In this document: positions 6,491 to 13,618 of the stretch, piece after piece
How the letters are laid out: each line of letters starts with the position of its first letter
Numbering within the stretch: position 1 is the first letter of the stretch
Source: UBA2233 sp002347965 [NCBI: Nitrospirae bacterium UBA2233]
GTDB taxonomy: Bacteria > UBA2233
Assembly: GCA_002347965.1 (NCBI GenBank)
Contig: DDYN01000004.1
Span: forward strand, 1 to 38,871
Direction: 5' to 3'
DNA: 38,871 nucleotides
The notes under the pieces: generated by a model
The model's input: only the letters and a program-made list of their open reading frames with translations
Database searches by the model: none
Told to the model about the DNA's origin: nothing
Made by a program: the position numbers and the translations under genes

Positions 6491-9271
6491 TTATTTCTTG
6501 GTTGAGGGGGAGCCGGCGATGTATGCCTGAACGTTCCCATCGACAGCCTTCCCCTGGTCCTTTTCCTGATCCCAAGTAGCCCCGTCTATGTAAGAGCTCG
6601 AGACCGTCTGGACGTTCTGGGGAACGCCGTCTATCGAGAAGTCGTAATGGATGACGGGCGGTCCGTCCGGACCTCCTGGGTTGTCTGCCGCTTTCCTGAC
6701 CTCGGCTAAGCCCGTCTGCCAGGCGGGGCCGGCTTCGGCCACCAAGATCCCACTACCGGGTGTGCCGAGCCACTCGTCTCGACAAATCGTGTTCGAGGCG
6801 GCCCCGATGTCCACGCCCTTGGCGCCCGGCTCCGAGTACTGCTGCCACTTGCCCTGATCCATGGAGAGGACGCCCTTCATGATGCGGTTCGTCACGAACG
6901 CCTTAAGCTGGACGATGCCGCGGGGGCTTTCTACCTGGACGATGTCGCCGTTTTTGATTCCGCGCTCGGCGGCATCCTGGGCGTTGATCCAGACAAACTC
7001 CTCGCCCCAGACATCGTGGAGTAGCGGGTTGTTCCCCCAAGAAGAGTGCGCCCTTATGGCTGAGCGGCTGGAAATAATCTGGAGTGGGTAGGTGGCCTTC
7101 TTGGGGTCCAACACTCCTTCCCAGTGGTCAGTCCATTTGGGTATGTCGGGGACGCGTACCTTCATGTCTTTCCAGCCGGGATAGTCGTTCTTGACCCATG
7201 GCATGTTGCGCATTGCGGGTGAGGAGTGATGTCTATCCAGGAGCTCCGAGTAGATCTCGAACTTGCCCGAGGCCGTCCCGAAGGGAACGCCACGCTGAAC
7301 CTGGGCGTAGTAAGCACCCTGGAGGGCGACCGACTCCCCGTGACCCGGCTTGTGCAGAGCTTTTTCTGGGTCGGCCTTCATCTCGTCGTAGGTCGGGATT
7401 GTCCTGTCCATCATGCGCGTAAGATGAACGCCGGCCTTGACGGCGTTCTCCGGGCTAGGAATGGCGCTGAACATGTTGCCCAGGCCGAACTTCGTGGCTA
7501 ACATTTGCCATATTTCCAGATCGTGCTTGGACTCCCACATCGGCTCGATCGCCTTCTTAAGGAAGGCGCCGCCGGGTGTTCCCGACATGACCAACCCGAC
7601 GTAGTCTTCCCTTTCGGCCTGCGTGGATGCCGGAAGGATAATGTCGGAGTGCTTGGCCGTTGGGTTCATCACGATGTCGATCGTGGCCGAGAACTCCACC
7701 CTGGGGTGGATCCAGCCCTGGGCGATCTTTTGTGAGGCCGGCCACTGGCTGACTGGGTCGCCGAAGCTCGAGATGATCGCGCGAATGACGGGCGGCTTTT
7801 GGTTTAGGAACACGCGTGTGTTCTCCGGGTCAAGAAGGGCATCCCCTAAATAAACGGCTGGAATGACTTTTGTTTTAGGCATGTTGAGCATACCGACCAT
7901 GCCGAGCATCGCGCCGGTTCCAGAGTACGAGCCCATCATGCCGGCGGCCGGGGCGAGACCCGAGAATTTCATCGGGGGAACCGTTACCGCAATGCCAGCC
8001 CATGTCCCGGGAACACCGACATTGCCCGTCATGAAGGCCAGCGTGATCCCCATCCTGTAGTATTGATCGCCGATGGCGCCTCGGTTGGGTCCCAAGCCGA
8101 GCATCAATGCGGCCGGCTTTTTTGTCGCGTACTCGACGGCTAGTTGACGGATTTTGGCAGCCGAGACACCGCAGATTCGTTCGGCCCATTCCGGGGTCTT
8201 AGCGACACCGTCCGCCCATTGTCGGATCTTTGGGTCCTGGCTTTTTGTTTGTCCGAGCACGTAGGCCTCGAACATCTCGTAGCCGCGTGTGAAGCGATCT
8301 AGGTAGTCTTTCTGAACAAGCCCTTCTTGAATGATCGTGTAGGCCATGGCGGACATGAGCGCAGAGTCTGTCTGGGGCCTTACGGGAACCCACTCGTCGA
8401 TAAGGCTCGTCATGCTGTGGGAAAGCCTGGGGTCTACCCCGTAGACCTTAACGCCCCTGTCCAAAAGTCTCTCGCGCATCTTGGCCAGCCTGAAGTTCGT
8501 CGGGGCGAGCATGACCGTCGAGCCGGGGTTAAAGCCCATAAGGATGACCATGTTCGAGTGCTCCGCCACCTGACGGTAATCGGAAATACCCTGTCCTGCG
8601 GCCAGGGTCTCGGCGCCCAGGATGCCCGTGATCATACCCGTTAGAGAGGTGTCGTTCAGCGCGAACGAGATCGGGCCAAGGGCCGAGTAAAGGACCTCCA
8701 TCATGGTAAGCGTGCCGTAGTAGGTCCCTCCGTACCCTCCGCCAGAAAGCAGGTTGCCCAAGATGGCATCGGAGCCGTACTGGGACTTGATGCGCTTGAG
8801 CTCGTTCGCGATCCTGGATGTGGCGTAATCCCAAGAGACCCTGCGGTACTGGCCCGAACCCCTAGGTCCGGCCAGCTCGAGCGGGTATTTCACCCGGTAG
8901 GGGTCGTAGACACGGTATTTGAAGGCCTTACCCCTCAAACAGTTCCTGACCTGAGGCTTATAGTAAGCGTCCTCTGGGTCGCCATCTTCGTCTGTCGTCA
9001 GCCTCGTGATCTTGCCGTTTTTTACGTAGACCTTGTGCATGCAGCGCCATCCGCCGCAGTTGTAAGTGTCGGAGGAGTAGGAAAACGTCTCCTCGTCGAA
9101 GGCCGGCACTTGCGCCCCCTGTGGCACCTGGGCGAACACGCGCCTCGTGGTCGAGAGCGAACCCAAGGCCCCTCCGGCCGCGGCCAGCACACTCGAGGTC
9201 TTCAAAAAGCCCCGTCTTGAGACGGGCGGAAGGGAAAGCTCCCTCACCACGATGTCTCGAAAATTCCCCAT
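6491..9271 (-). CDS. Tat-exported molybdopterin oxidoreductase, DMSO-reductase family catalytic subunit
   Basis: Large (926 aa) Mo/W-bis-MGD oxidoreductase. The twin-arginine signal SRRGFLK lies at about residues 18-24 before a hydrophobic segment ending around VFA, so it should act in the periplasm. The N-terminal FeS motif is atypical: D-x3-C-x4-C-x33-C (around DTYNCGGWRC and VRNCLRGKAF), with Asp at the place of the first Cys of DmsA-like enzymes and one extra residue in the second gap. The MGD-binding regions (VILMGFNPG, LGLGPNRGAIG, and the C-terminal molydopterin dinucleotide domain with SSRSAIRAHSSWGNNPLL) are intact. ATG 9271 has AAGGAG. Substrate unknown: sulfoxide, N-oxide, oxyanion or hydrocarbon are all possible. 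Confidence 0.93.
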   Translation of the reverse strand: MGNFRDIVVRELSLPPVSRRGFLKTSSVLAAAGGALGSLSTTRRVFAQVPQGAQVPAFDEETFSYSSDTYNCGGWRCMHKVYVKNGKITRLTTDEDGDPEDAYYKPQVRNCLRGKAFKYRVYDPYRVKYPLELAGPRGSGQYRRVSWDYATSRIANELKRIKSQYGSDAILGNLLSGGGYGGTYYGTLTMMEVLYSALGPISFALNDTSLTGMITGILGAETLAAGQGISDYRQVAEHSNMVILMGFNPGSTVMLAPTNFRLAKMRERLLDRGVKVYGVDPRLSHSMTSLIDEWVPVRPQTDSALMSAMAYTIIQEGLVQKDYLDRFTRGYEMFEAYVLGQTKSQDPKIRQWADGVAKTPEWAERICGVSAAKIRQLAVEYATKKPAALMLGLGPNRGAIGDQYYRMGITLAFMTGNVGVPGTWAGIAVTVPPMKFSGLAPAAGMMGSYSGTGAMLGMVGMLNMPKTKVIPAVYLGDALLDPENTRVFLNQKPPVIRAIISSFGDPVSQWPASQKIAQGWIHPRVEFSATIDIVMNPTAKHSDIILPASTQAEREDYVGLVMSGTPGGAFLKKAIEPMWESKHDLEIWQMLATKFGLGNMFSAIPSPENAVKAGVHLTRMMDRTIPTYDEMKADPEKALHKPGHGESVALQGAYYAQVQRGVPFGTASGKFEIYSELLDRHHSSPAMRNMPWVKNDYPGWKDMKVRVPDIPKWTDHWEGVLDPKKATYPLQIISSRSAIRAHSSWGNNPLLHDVWGEEFVWINAQDAAERGIKNGDIVQVESPRGIVQLKAFVTNRIMKGVLSMDQGKWQQYSEPGAKGVDIGAASNTICRDEWLGTPGSGILVAEAGPAWQTGLAEVRKAADNPGGPDGPPVIHYDFSIDGVPQNVQTVSSSYIDGATWDQEKDQGKAVDGNVQAYIAGSPSTKK

Positions 9272-9312
9272 GAAAAACTCCTTGGTTTGGACTTAGGGTA
9301 AATAATTTTCCT

Positions 9313-9360
9313 GTTTGTTAAGATACCAGAAGGACGAATACTATGCAATATGCCTTATAC
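9313..9360 (-). promoter_or_regulatory. Possible promoter of the molybdoenzyme operon
   Basis: Reading the minus strand, TTGCAT and TATCTT are separated by 17 bases in the 210-bp leader of the catalytic-subunit gene. Both boxes are only partial sigma-70 matches. No convincing FNR/CRP box was seen. Nearby, GGGGGCTTTT is directly repeated (about 9457-9477). Confidence 0.3.
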
Positions 9361-9484
9361 GGTATTTGAGGAGCCTTAGAGATGGTTACACGTTTATAAT
9401 GCATAAAAACATCAATGCTTACTACTCCTATTTACTACAACGATATTTAAACAAAGGGGGCTTTTCGGGGGCTTTTAAAAGTTT

Positions 9485-10369
9485 TTAAAACGACTCTTTG
9501 AAATCTGGCAAGGGTTCATCGGGCTCGTCTTTTTCTAGGCCCAATTCTAGGCCCAAGTCGGAAGGGTCCGGCATGGAACCCTTCAGAACACGCCGCGCCA
9601 CGACGAGGAAGGCGCTGTGGGAGAACATCCAAATCTCGGGCCTCACTGAAAGCCCCTCTACCCTCCATGGCCGCCTTATAAGCTCGAACGTCTCTATTTC
9701 CAGGTAGCCGCCCGCGTCTTTTAGCGCGTCCACGTAGGTCTTTACCTGCAACACGGTAGGAATGTAGGCAAGGATGATTCCCCCGCCCCTTAGGCCTATT
9801 TTTGCGTGCGGTACGACCCGCCAAGGCTCCGGGACGTCTAAAAAGATCCTGTCGTAGACCCCTTCGAACCCGTCGTAGATGTCTCCAAGGACAATCCTGT
9901 GGTTTAGCGGAGTTTCCCCGAAGAACCGCCCGATAAAATGTTGCGCCTTTTTGGCAAAATCTTCCCTCGCTTCGTAGGAAACGAGCTCACCCATGCCCGC
10001 CAACGCCCTTAAGAGCGCAATAGAGAGCGCCCCAAGCCCAACTCCCGCCTCGAGGATGCAAAGCCCGGGGGAAACGTCACCCCACATGAGGACGGCGGCC
10101 GTGTCTTTAGGGTAGATGATCTGTACGTTCCTCTTGGCTGACATGACGTAATCCAAGTAGGTGGGCTTGAAGACCGCGTAGGGAACCTCGCGGTTGGTTG
10201 CGCGAACGGTACCGTCCGCTTGGCCCACGACAGAGGCGTGTTCGATGTAGCCAAAGCGCGTCGTAAATCGGCCTGCTTCCGTAAGGACCTGAATATAGCG
10301 CTCTTTTGGTTTGCCAAGAGGTCCTACCAAGAGGGCCAGTTCCCCGATCTGGAATGATGCTGTGTGCAA
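9485..10369 (-). CDS. trmI: tRNA (adenine-N1)-methyltransferase, TrmI type
   Basis: SAM-dependent enzyme forming m1A (position 58 in characterised relatives) in the tRNA T-loop; 294 aa, normal length. The N-terminal beta domain leads into the Rossmann methyltransferase with SAM motif I ILEAGVGLGALSIAL (about residue 103 on) and the family signature DVPEPW (usually D-x-PEPW). YPKDTAAVLMWGDVSPG matches the region that precedes motif I in TrmI. The start is a TTG at 10369 with a G-rich SD about eight bases upstream; no ATG exists near the N-terminus. It stands alone on the minus strand. Confidence 0.93.
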   Translation of the reverse strand: MHTASFQIGELALLVGPLGKPKERYIQVLTEAGRFTTRFGYIEHASVVGQADGTVRATNREVPYAVFKPTYLDYVMSAKRNVQIIYPKDTAAVLMWGDVSPGLCILEAGVGLGALSIALLRALAGMGELVSYEAREDFAKKAQHFIGRFFGETPLNHRIVLGDIYDGFEGVYDRIFLDVPEPWRVVPHAKIGLRGGGIILAYIPTVLQVKTYVDALKDAGGYLEIETFELIRRPWRVEGLSVRPEIWMFSHSAFLVVARRVLKGSMPDPSDLGLELGLEKDEPDEPLPDFKESF

Positions 10370-10493
10370 CTAGTTACCCCCCGAGGAACTGTTTAACGCA
10401 ATACCCGTGTACTCCAGCGTCTCAGCCTATCCTTTTTTCTTGTCAAGTTTCAAACCTGCTGCAATTTGCTTCGGCTAGGCCGGCTTCATTCGT

Positions 10494-10532
10494 GCCCCCT
10501 AAGCTACAGGCCTGTCGCTTAGGGGGGCTTTT
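10494..10532 (+). terminator. Strong terminator-like hairpin with no upstream plus-strand gene
   Basis: CCCCCTAAGC (10495-10504) pairs with GCTTAGGGGG (10517-10526). The loop contains the palindrome ACAGGCCTGT (10506-10515), and CTTTT follows on the plus strand. It has the form of a rho-independent terminator, yet the genes to the left run the other way. Confidence 0.5.
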
Positions 10533-10570
10533 ACTGGGCCGCCATTGGCCATTGTAAAGACTAGCAGGGT

Positions 10571-10607
10571 TTGACCCTCATTCTGGCCATGCCAGAATGA
10601 GGGTCAA
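10571..10607. repeat. Perfect 17-bp inverted repeat with 3-nt spacer
   Basis: TTGACCCTCATTCTGGC (10571-10587) and its exact reverse complement (10591-10607) flank CAT. The right arm overlaps the first bases of the crotonase relic by about five bases. There is no T-run. It could be the end of a lost mobile or recombined segment, or an operator. Confidence 0.7.
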
Positions 10608-10709
10608 CGGCTACGCAATAGGCGACGGGAACGTCTTGCAGGTGCTTTGCGATTTGGCGATCGCCTCAAAAACGGCCGTCTTCGGCCAGGTTGGCCCGAA
10701 GGTCGGAAG
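10603..10709 (+). pseudogene. Relic of a MenB/BadI-type crotonase
   Basis: This 107-base stretch aligns without gaps to 18003-18109 inside the intact crotonase gene. I count 12 differences (about 89% identity), most of them silent. It encodes [19 protein letters not shown] and onward to GQVGPKVG, the family's oxyanion-hole region. After GRGHG the frame stops at TAG, and no start or C-terminal half is present. The glycine triplet of the intact copy reads G-D-G here. The mostly synonymous divergence suggests a once-functional second copy or a related foreign gene that was then cut down. 10370-10602 and 10710-10890 contain no other coding signal I can support. Confidence 0.85.
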
Positions 10710-10890
10710 AGGGCATGGCTAGGGAGGGCGAGCTGGAAGGAGCCTGCCACCATGCTGCTTGCACGGTTAACGCCCCCTCCTTTCTTTCGTCTGCCCTCCC
10801 CGATGATGCCCCTTGCAAAAAACATCGCTTTTTCTGCATAGCGGAGCATTAATCTAACTAAGCAGGCTAAGCAGGCGTACGAGACGGACC

Positions 10891-11343
10891 CTAGCGCGTC
10901 TTCGCCCGCCCGGGCGTCGATCGGCGCGATTGAAACTCCTGAAACTCCGCAGCGGTTATCTCGCCATCGCCGTTGGCATCCATGTCCTCAAACGGTGGGG
11001 CGTTCTGGACGTTTCTCATGGGGTAGCCTTCCTTAGCCCTTTCTGACATCCTTTCGCCCCTTACCTTTTCAAACTCATCCTTAAGGATCTTACCGTCGCC
11101 GTTTTGGTCGAAATCGCTAAAGCTAGCCGCTTTAGTTCTAACGGCCTTAGAGCCGGCCCCTCCCTGTCCTTGCCATTTGTTCGCCTTGCCAGGGCCTTGA
11201 GCCAGAAGCGTAGAATCGCCGGGCGCAAAGGCTTTCGAGGCAGGGCCTTGGTTAAGCTGCAGGCCGCTGCCTTCCGCCGGCATCAAAAAGAGCGTTAACG
11301 CTAAGGCACCCAAACTCATAAACGACCCTTTCGCTAAGCCCAT
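10891..11343 (-). CDS. Exported EF-hand protein
   Basis: Small exported calcium-binding protein (150 aa from ATG 11343; GGAGGAAGGAAA lies immediately upstream, so the upstream M-start adding 12 residues is rejected). A signal peptide is clear: SFMSLGALALTLFLMPAEG. A Gly/Gln/Ala-rich linker leads to two canonical EF-hand loops, DQNGDGKILKDE (about 78-89) and DANGDGEITAAE (about 122-133), both with Asp/Asn/Gly/Glu at the expected coordinating positions. The tail is basic. Such proteins are usually periplasmic or surface calcium sensors or buffers; no partner is evident from context. Confidence 0.85.
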   Translation of the reverse strand: MGLAKGSFMSLGALALTLFLMPAEGSGLQLNQGPASKAFAPGDSTLLAQGPGKANKWQGQGGAGSKAVRTKAASFSDFDQNGDGKILKDEFEKVRGERMSERAKEGYPMRNVQNAPPFEDMDANGDGEITAAEFQEFQSRRSTPGRAKTR

Positions 11344-11433
11344 TTTCCTTCCTCCTCGATCAAAAAAGGCGTTCATCATGCCTATTAAAATACCACAGCC
11401 ACACGACAGGCGCCATAACCTGGGGGCGTTTGC

Positions 11434-11616
11434 CTAAGGGGTCCGCCTCGTATAATCAATCGCATCGTAGCCTCTCAAGGGCACTTTGGCTTGCCGGCGT
11501 GAACGAAAAGGCATAACCGCCAGTGCTACATGTTCATGAACGGGCAAGGGGGGAGGCTCTAGGCCAACGGACTTCAGAAGTGTCACCATCATCGGGTGCA
11601 TAACGTTTTGCATCAT
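11434..11616 (-). CDS. Small Met/Pro-rich ORF, possibly the second half of a frameshifted gene (60 aa)
   Basis: Unrecognised. It begins MMQNVMHPMMVTLLKSVG at an ATGATG whose first ATG overlaps the TGA of the preceding 42-aa ORF, so it is either translationally coupled to it or the same gene shifted by one base. It continues GLEPPPLPVHEHVALAVMPF and ends with a basic stretch (FRSRRQAKVPLRGYDAID). The Met/Gln-rich junction is continuous in style with the end of the upstream ORF (DFMQQTM), which favours one protein of about 100 residues in the ancestor. The frame stays open upstream to 12048 but that part looks non-coding. Confidence 0.45.
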   Translation of the reverse strand: MMQNVMHPMMVTLLKSVGLEPPPLPVHEHVALAVMPFRSRRQAKVPLRGYDAIDYTRRTP

Positions 11617-11741
11617 AAAACCATCGTTTGCTGCATAAAATCTCCGATTAGAGGAACAGTACCGATACTCTCCGCAATAGACGCCATGTGCTGCTGATGA
11701 ACTTGCATGATTGCATAAAACGGTCCTTGCAACGATTGCAT
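11613..11741 (-). CDS. Small Gln/Met-rich ORF behind a strong promoter (42 aa)
   Basis: Unrecognised 42-residue ORF starting MQSLQGPFYAIMQVHQQHMA. A run of eight G after six A lies just upstream of the ATG and can serve as an SD; the homopolymers are also slippage-prone. It ends at a TGA overlapped by the next start. About 40 bases further upstream is a near-consensus sigma-70 promoter on the same strand, the main reason to believe it is expressed. The composition (Gln, Met, His, amphipathic helix) is not random-looking, but I cannot assign a family. Confidence 0.45.
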   Translation of the reverse strand: MQSLQGPFYAIMQVHQQHMASIAESIGTVPLIGDFMQQTMVL

Positions 11742-11793
11742 GGCTGACCCCCCCCTTTTTTGTGAGACACGTAGAAAACGCTATATATATGCC

Positions 11794-11822
11794 TATATAC
11801 CGCCTATGGTAGCGACTGTCAA
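11794..11822 (-). promoter_or_regulatory. Near-consensus sigma-70 promoter
   Basis: On the minus strand TTGACA (11822-11817) is followed after exactly 17 bases by TATATA (11799-11794). This is the best promoter match in the window. It reads toward the small ORF starting at 11741 with a leader of about 45 bases. Confidence 0.7.
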
Positions 11823-12033
11823 GGATAAACCCCTTAAGCTGCAAAACCACCCTATTGAATAGAAAGCTATACCTAGACTCATCTGCGCGTTGCCGCTGGC
11901 CGCATAGATCATCCAAGGGCGCATTTTTTTTAATCTGGCCGCAGGCCTTAGGGGGACGTTCCTTAAGAATGGCTCCCCAATGGGAAACTCCGACCGCCAT
12001 CTTGAACGTTAATTTTATCCAGCCGATATCCCA

Positions 12034-12039
12034 TATAAT
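12034..12039 (+). promoter_or_regulatory. -10 element upstream of the PAS-STAS gene
   Basis: A perfect TATAAT lies about 80 bases before the TTG start. No good -35 is found at 16-18 bases, so an activator or a different upstream contact may be needed. Confidence 0.4.
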
Positions 12040-12116
12040 AGCAAGCAATAGTTAGGTCATACATCTAGGTCATCAAGAAGACGTTGACATCCAAAACTTG
12101 CAAGGAGGGAACAAAA

Positions 12117-13322
12117 TTGAGTACCGATTATACTGAAGATTTTAGCCCCAACATTGCTCAAACCTTAATCGAGATCATGCTCGATGACCCGGATATGCGT
12201 GCCGTGTTCGAGCGCGTGCTGGGAGAAGCCCAAGCCTTTCCAAGCCCGGCGGATAGGCCTTACAAAAGCGGGACGTGTTTGTCCCGCCTATCAACCATCG
12301 AAGAAGAGATGGCTCGTCTTTTCCGGGCAATGCTCGAAAAAGACGAGCCCAACCTTGCAGAAGCAGCTGGCAGAGTGGCCTCTTTGCACGCCGATGCCAA
12401 AGTTGACAATGCCATGCTCCTTAAGGCCGGCTTTGCTTTAGAAGATGCGCTCAAAGACAAGGTCCCCGACATTCCCCCTAAGTTCTTTAAGCGCCTGCGC
12501 TCGTTCATGGTTTCGGTGGTCGAGTTTTGCGATCAAAGGCGCGTTCAAAACGAAGAAGAGCTGGCCGAATCAAAAGAGCGCTACTACAGGGCCATATTCG
12601 AGACTAGCCGGTCCGGTATGGCAGTGTTTGACCCCGAAGGGAGGGTGTGGGATGCCAACAAGGCTATTACGGAGATGTTCGGCTACACCAAAGAGGAGAT
12701 ACTCGATCCTGACTTTTCCTGGGCAAACATCATTGCCCCTGAAGACCTTCCTATGACGATGGAGCGGTTAAAAGACCTGATGGAAACCGGTAGGCCTCAG
12801 AGCTTTCAGCTGACCTTCGTGCATAAATCAGGCAAAAAAATTCCCACCTCAACCTCCTACGACAGGCTGATAAAAAAGCCCGAGTGGGCAACGGACCGCA
12901 TGGTTGCCAATATCCTCGACACCACCGAGCTAAAGGCCCAGCAGCAGACCATAAAGGAGCTCTCCACCCCTGTAATCCCTGTATGGTCGAGGGTGCTTTT
13001 GTCGCCGCTTTTGGGGAATTTCGATTCCCAAAGGATGCACGATTTAAGCGAAAGGCTCCTTAGTGGTGTTGCATCGGCTAAGCCAAGGCAAGCGATCTTG
13101 GACCTGTCCGGCTTAGCGCACGTGGACTCCCAAGTTATCTCAGAGATCGTCAGGCTTATCAACGCTGTCAAGCTCCTTGGGACAAGGACGCTCCTTTCTG
13201 GCATAGGCCCAAGTGTAGCCCAGAGCCTTGTAAGGATAGGAGCCAATCTGGAAGGAATTCCCACCTATTCGAGCCTGGATCAGGCCTTAAGGAGCATAAT
13301 AGGAGAAGAAAGGCATGGATGA
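12117..13322 (+). CDS. RsbR-like PAS-STAS stress-sensor protein
   Basis: Cytosolic 401-residue sensor resembling stressosome RsbR paralogues. The start is TTG 12117, with AAGGAGGG eight bases upstream; an earlier TTG adds 11 unlikely residues. The N-terminal helical region (1-150) is followed by a PAS domain (about 155-270: FETSRSGMAVFDPEGRV, MFGYTKEEIL, HKSGKKIP) and a C-terminal STAS domain (about 283-395). DLSGLAHVDS contains a Ser where RsbR-type proteins have a phospho-acceptor Ser/Thr, and GIGPSVAQSL has another Ser at the second site. No kinase (RsbT) or RsbS gene is beside it. A palindrome lies inside the coding region (12268-12287), possibly an in-frame insertion. Confidence 0.85.
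   Translation: MSTDYTEDFSPNIAQTLIEIMLDDPDMRAVFERVLGEAQAFPSPADRPYKSGTCLSRLSTIEEEMARLFRAMLEKDEPNLAEAAGRVASLHADAKVDNAMLLKAGFALEDALKDKVPDIPPKFFKRLRSFMVSVVEFCDQRRVQNEEELAESKERYYRAIFETSRSGMAVFDPEGRVWDANKAITEMFGYTKEEILDPDFSWANIIAPEDLPMTMERLKDLMETGRPQSFQLTFVHKSGKKIPTSTSYDRLIKKPEWATDRMVANILDTTELKAQQQTIKELSTPVIPVWSRVLLSPLLGNFDSQRMHDLSERLLSGVASAKPRQAILDLSGLAHVDSQVISEIVRLINAVKLLGTRTLLSGIGPSVAQSLVRIGANLEGIPTYSSLDQALRSIIGEERHG
12268..12287. repeat. Palindrome inside the PAS-STAS gene (copy 1)
   Basis: GCGGGAC (12268-12274) and GTCCCGC (12281-12287) enclose GTGTTT, with flanking ATAGG/CCTAT outside. Its core is the same as that of the palindrome at 13413-13436. In the protein it encodes KSGTCLSRLS. Confidence 0.7.
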
Positions 13323-13533
13323 TAAAAAGCCCGACTTTTGGGATTTCTCTGAAGAAGGGGTGCTTTTTGCGGACACATTACCGGAGGACATGTTCCTTGC
13401 CCTTCGCCCGATAGGCGGGACATTCTTGTCCCGCCTTTGCAGGGCGTTACCTTTTAACCTTTTAGCCGGGCCTAGAAAGGCCCGGCTATCTAAGCTTTTT
13501 AACTTTTCAGGGCAAAGACCAAAAGATAGCTAA
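13315..13533 (+). CDS. Short ORF coupled to the sensor gene, probably truncated (72 aa)
   Basis: Unrecognised. The ATG overlaps the end of the PAS-STAS gene, with AGGAGAAG upstream, so translation is likely. About the first 33 residues look like normal protein (MDDKKPDFWDFSEEG, then VLFADTLPEDMFLALRP). From GGTFLSRLC onward the frame runs through two perfect palindromes and becomes basic low-complexity sequence (GPRKARLSKL). I read this as the start of a partner protein whose remainder was replaced by palindromic repeats. Confidence 0.35.
   Translation: MDDKKPDFWDFSEEGVLFADTLPEDMFLALRPIGGTFLSRLCRALPFNLLAGPRKARLSKLFNFSGQRPKDS
13413..13436. repeat. Perfect 9-bp-arm palindrome (copy 2)
   Basis: AGGCGGGAC (13413-13421) and GTCCCGCCT (13428-13436) flank ATTCTT. 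The same core occurs at 12268-12287, and a degenerate look-alike is at about 5231-5256. Confidence 0.75.
13464..13487 (+). terminator. Perfect 10-bp hairpin, likely terminator
   Basis: AGCCGGGCCT (13464-13473), loop AGAA, AGGCCCGGCT (13478-13487). A T-rich tract (CTTTTTAACTTTT) begins about eight bases later. It may end the PAS-STAS transcript. Confidence 0.5.
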
Positions 13534-13618
13534 GGACTAAAGGAAAGCTTAGGCGGGGGGCGACGGTGGATATTCGGGCTTTTAAATTCTTTCCTTATGT
13601 CAACTCACTTTGCCGCCT

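Noticed and set aside
7226-7735. Possible antisense genes within the molybdoenzyme gene
   Set aside because: Shadows of the catalytic subunit, with no start signals or families.
11617-12048. Upstream part of the long minus-strand frame (204 aa in total)
   Set aside because: It crosses a strong promoter and A/T-rich DNA, lacks an SD and domain, and has erratic composition. Only the last 60 codons look protein-like.
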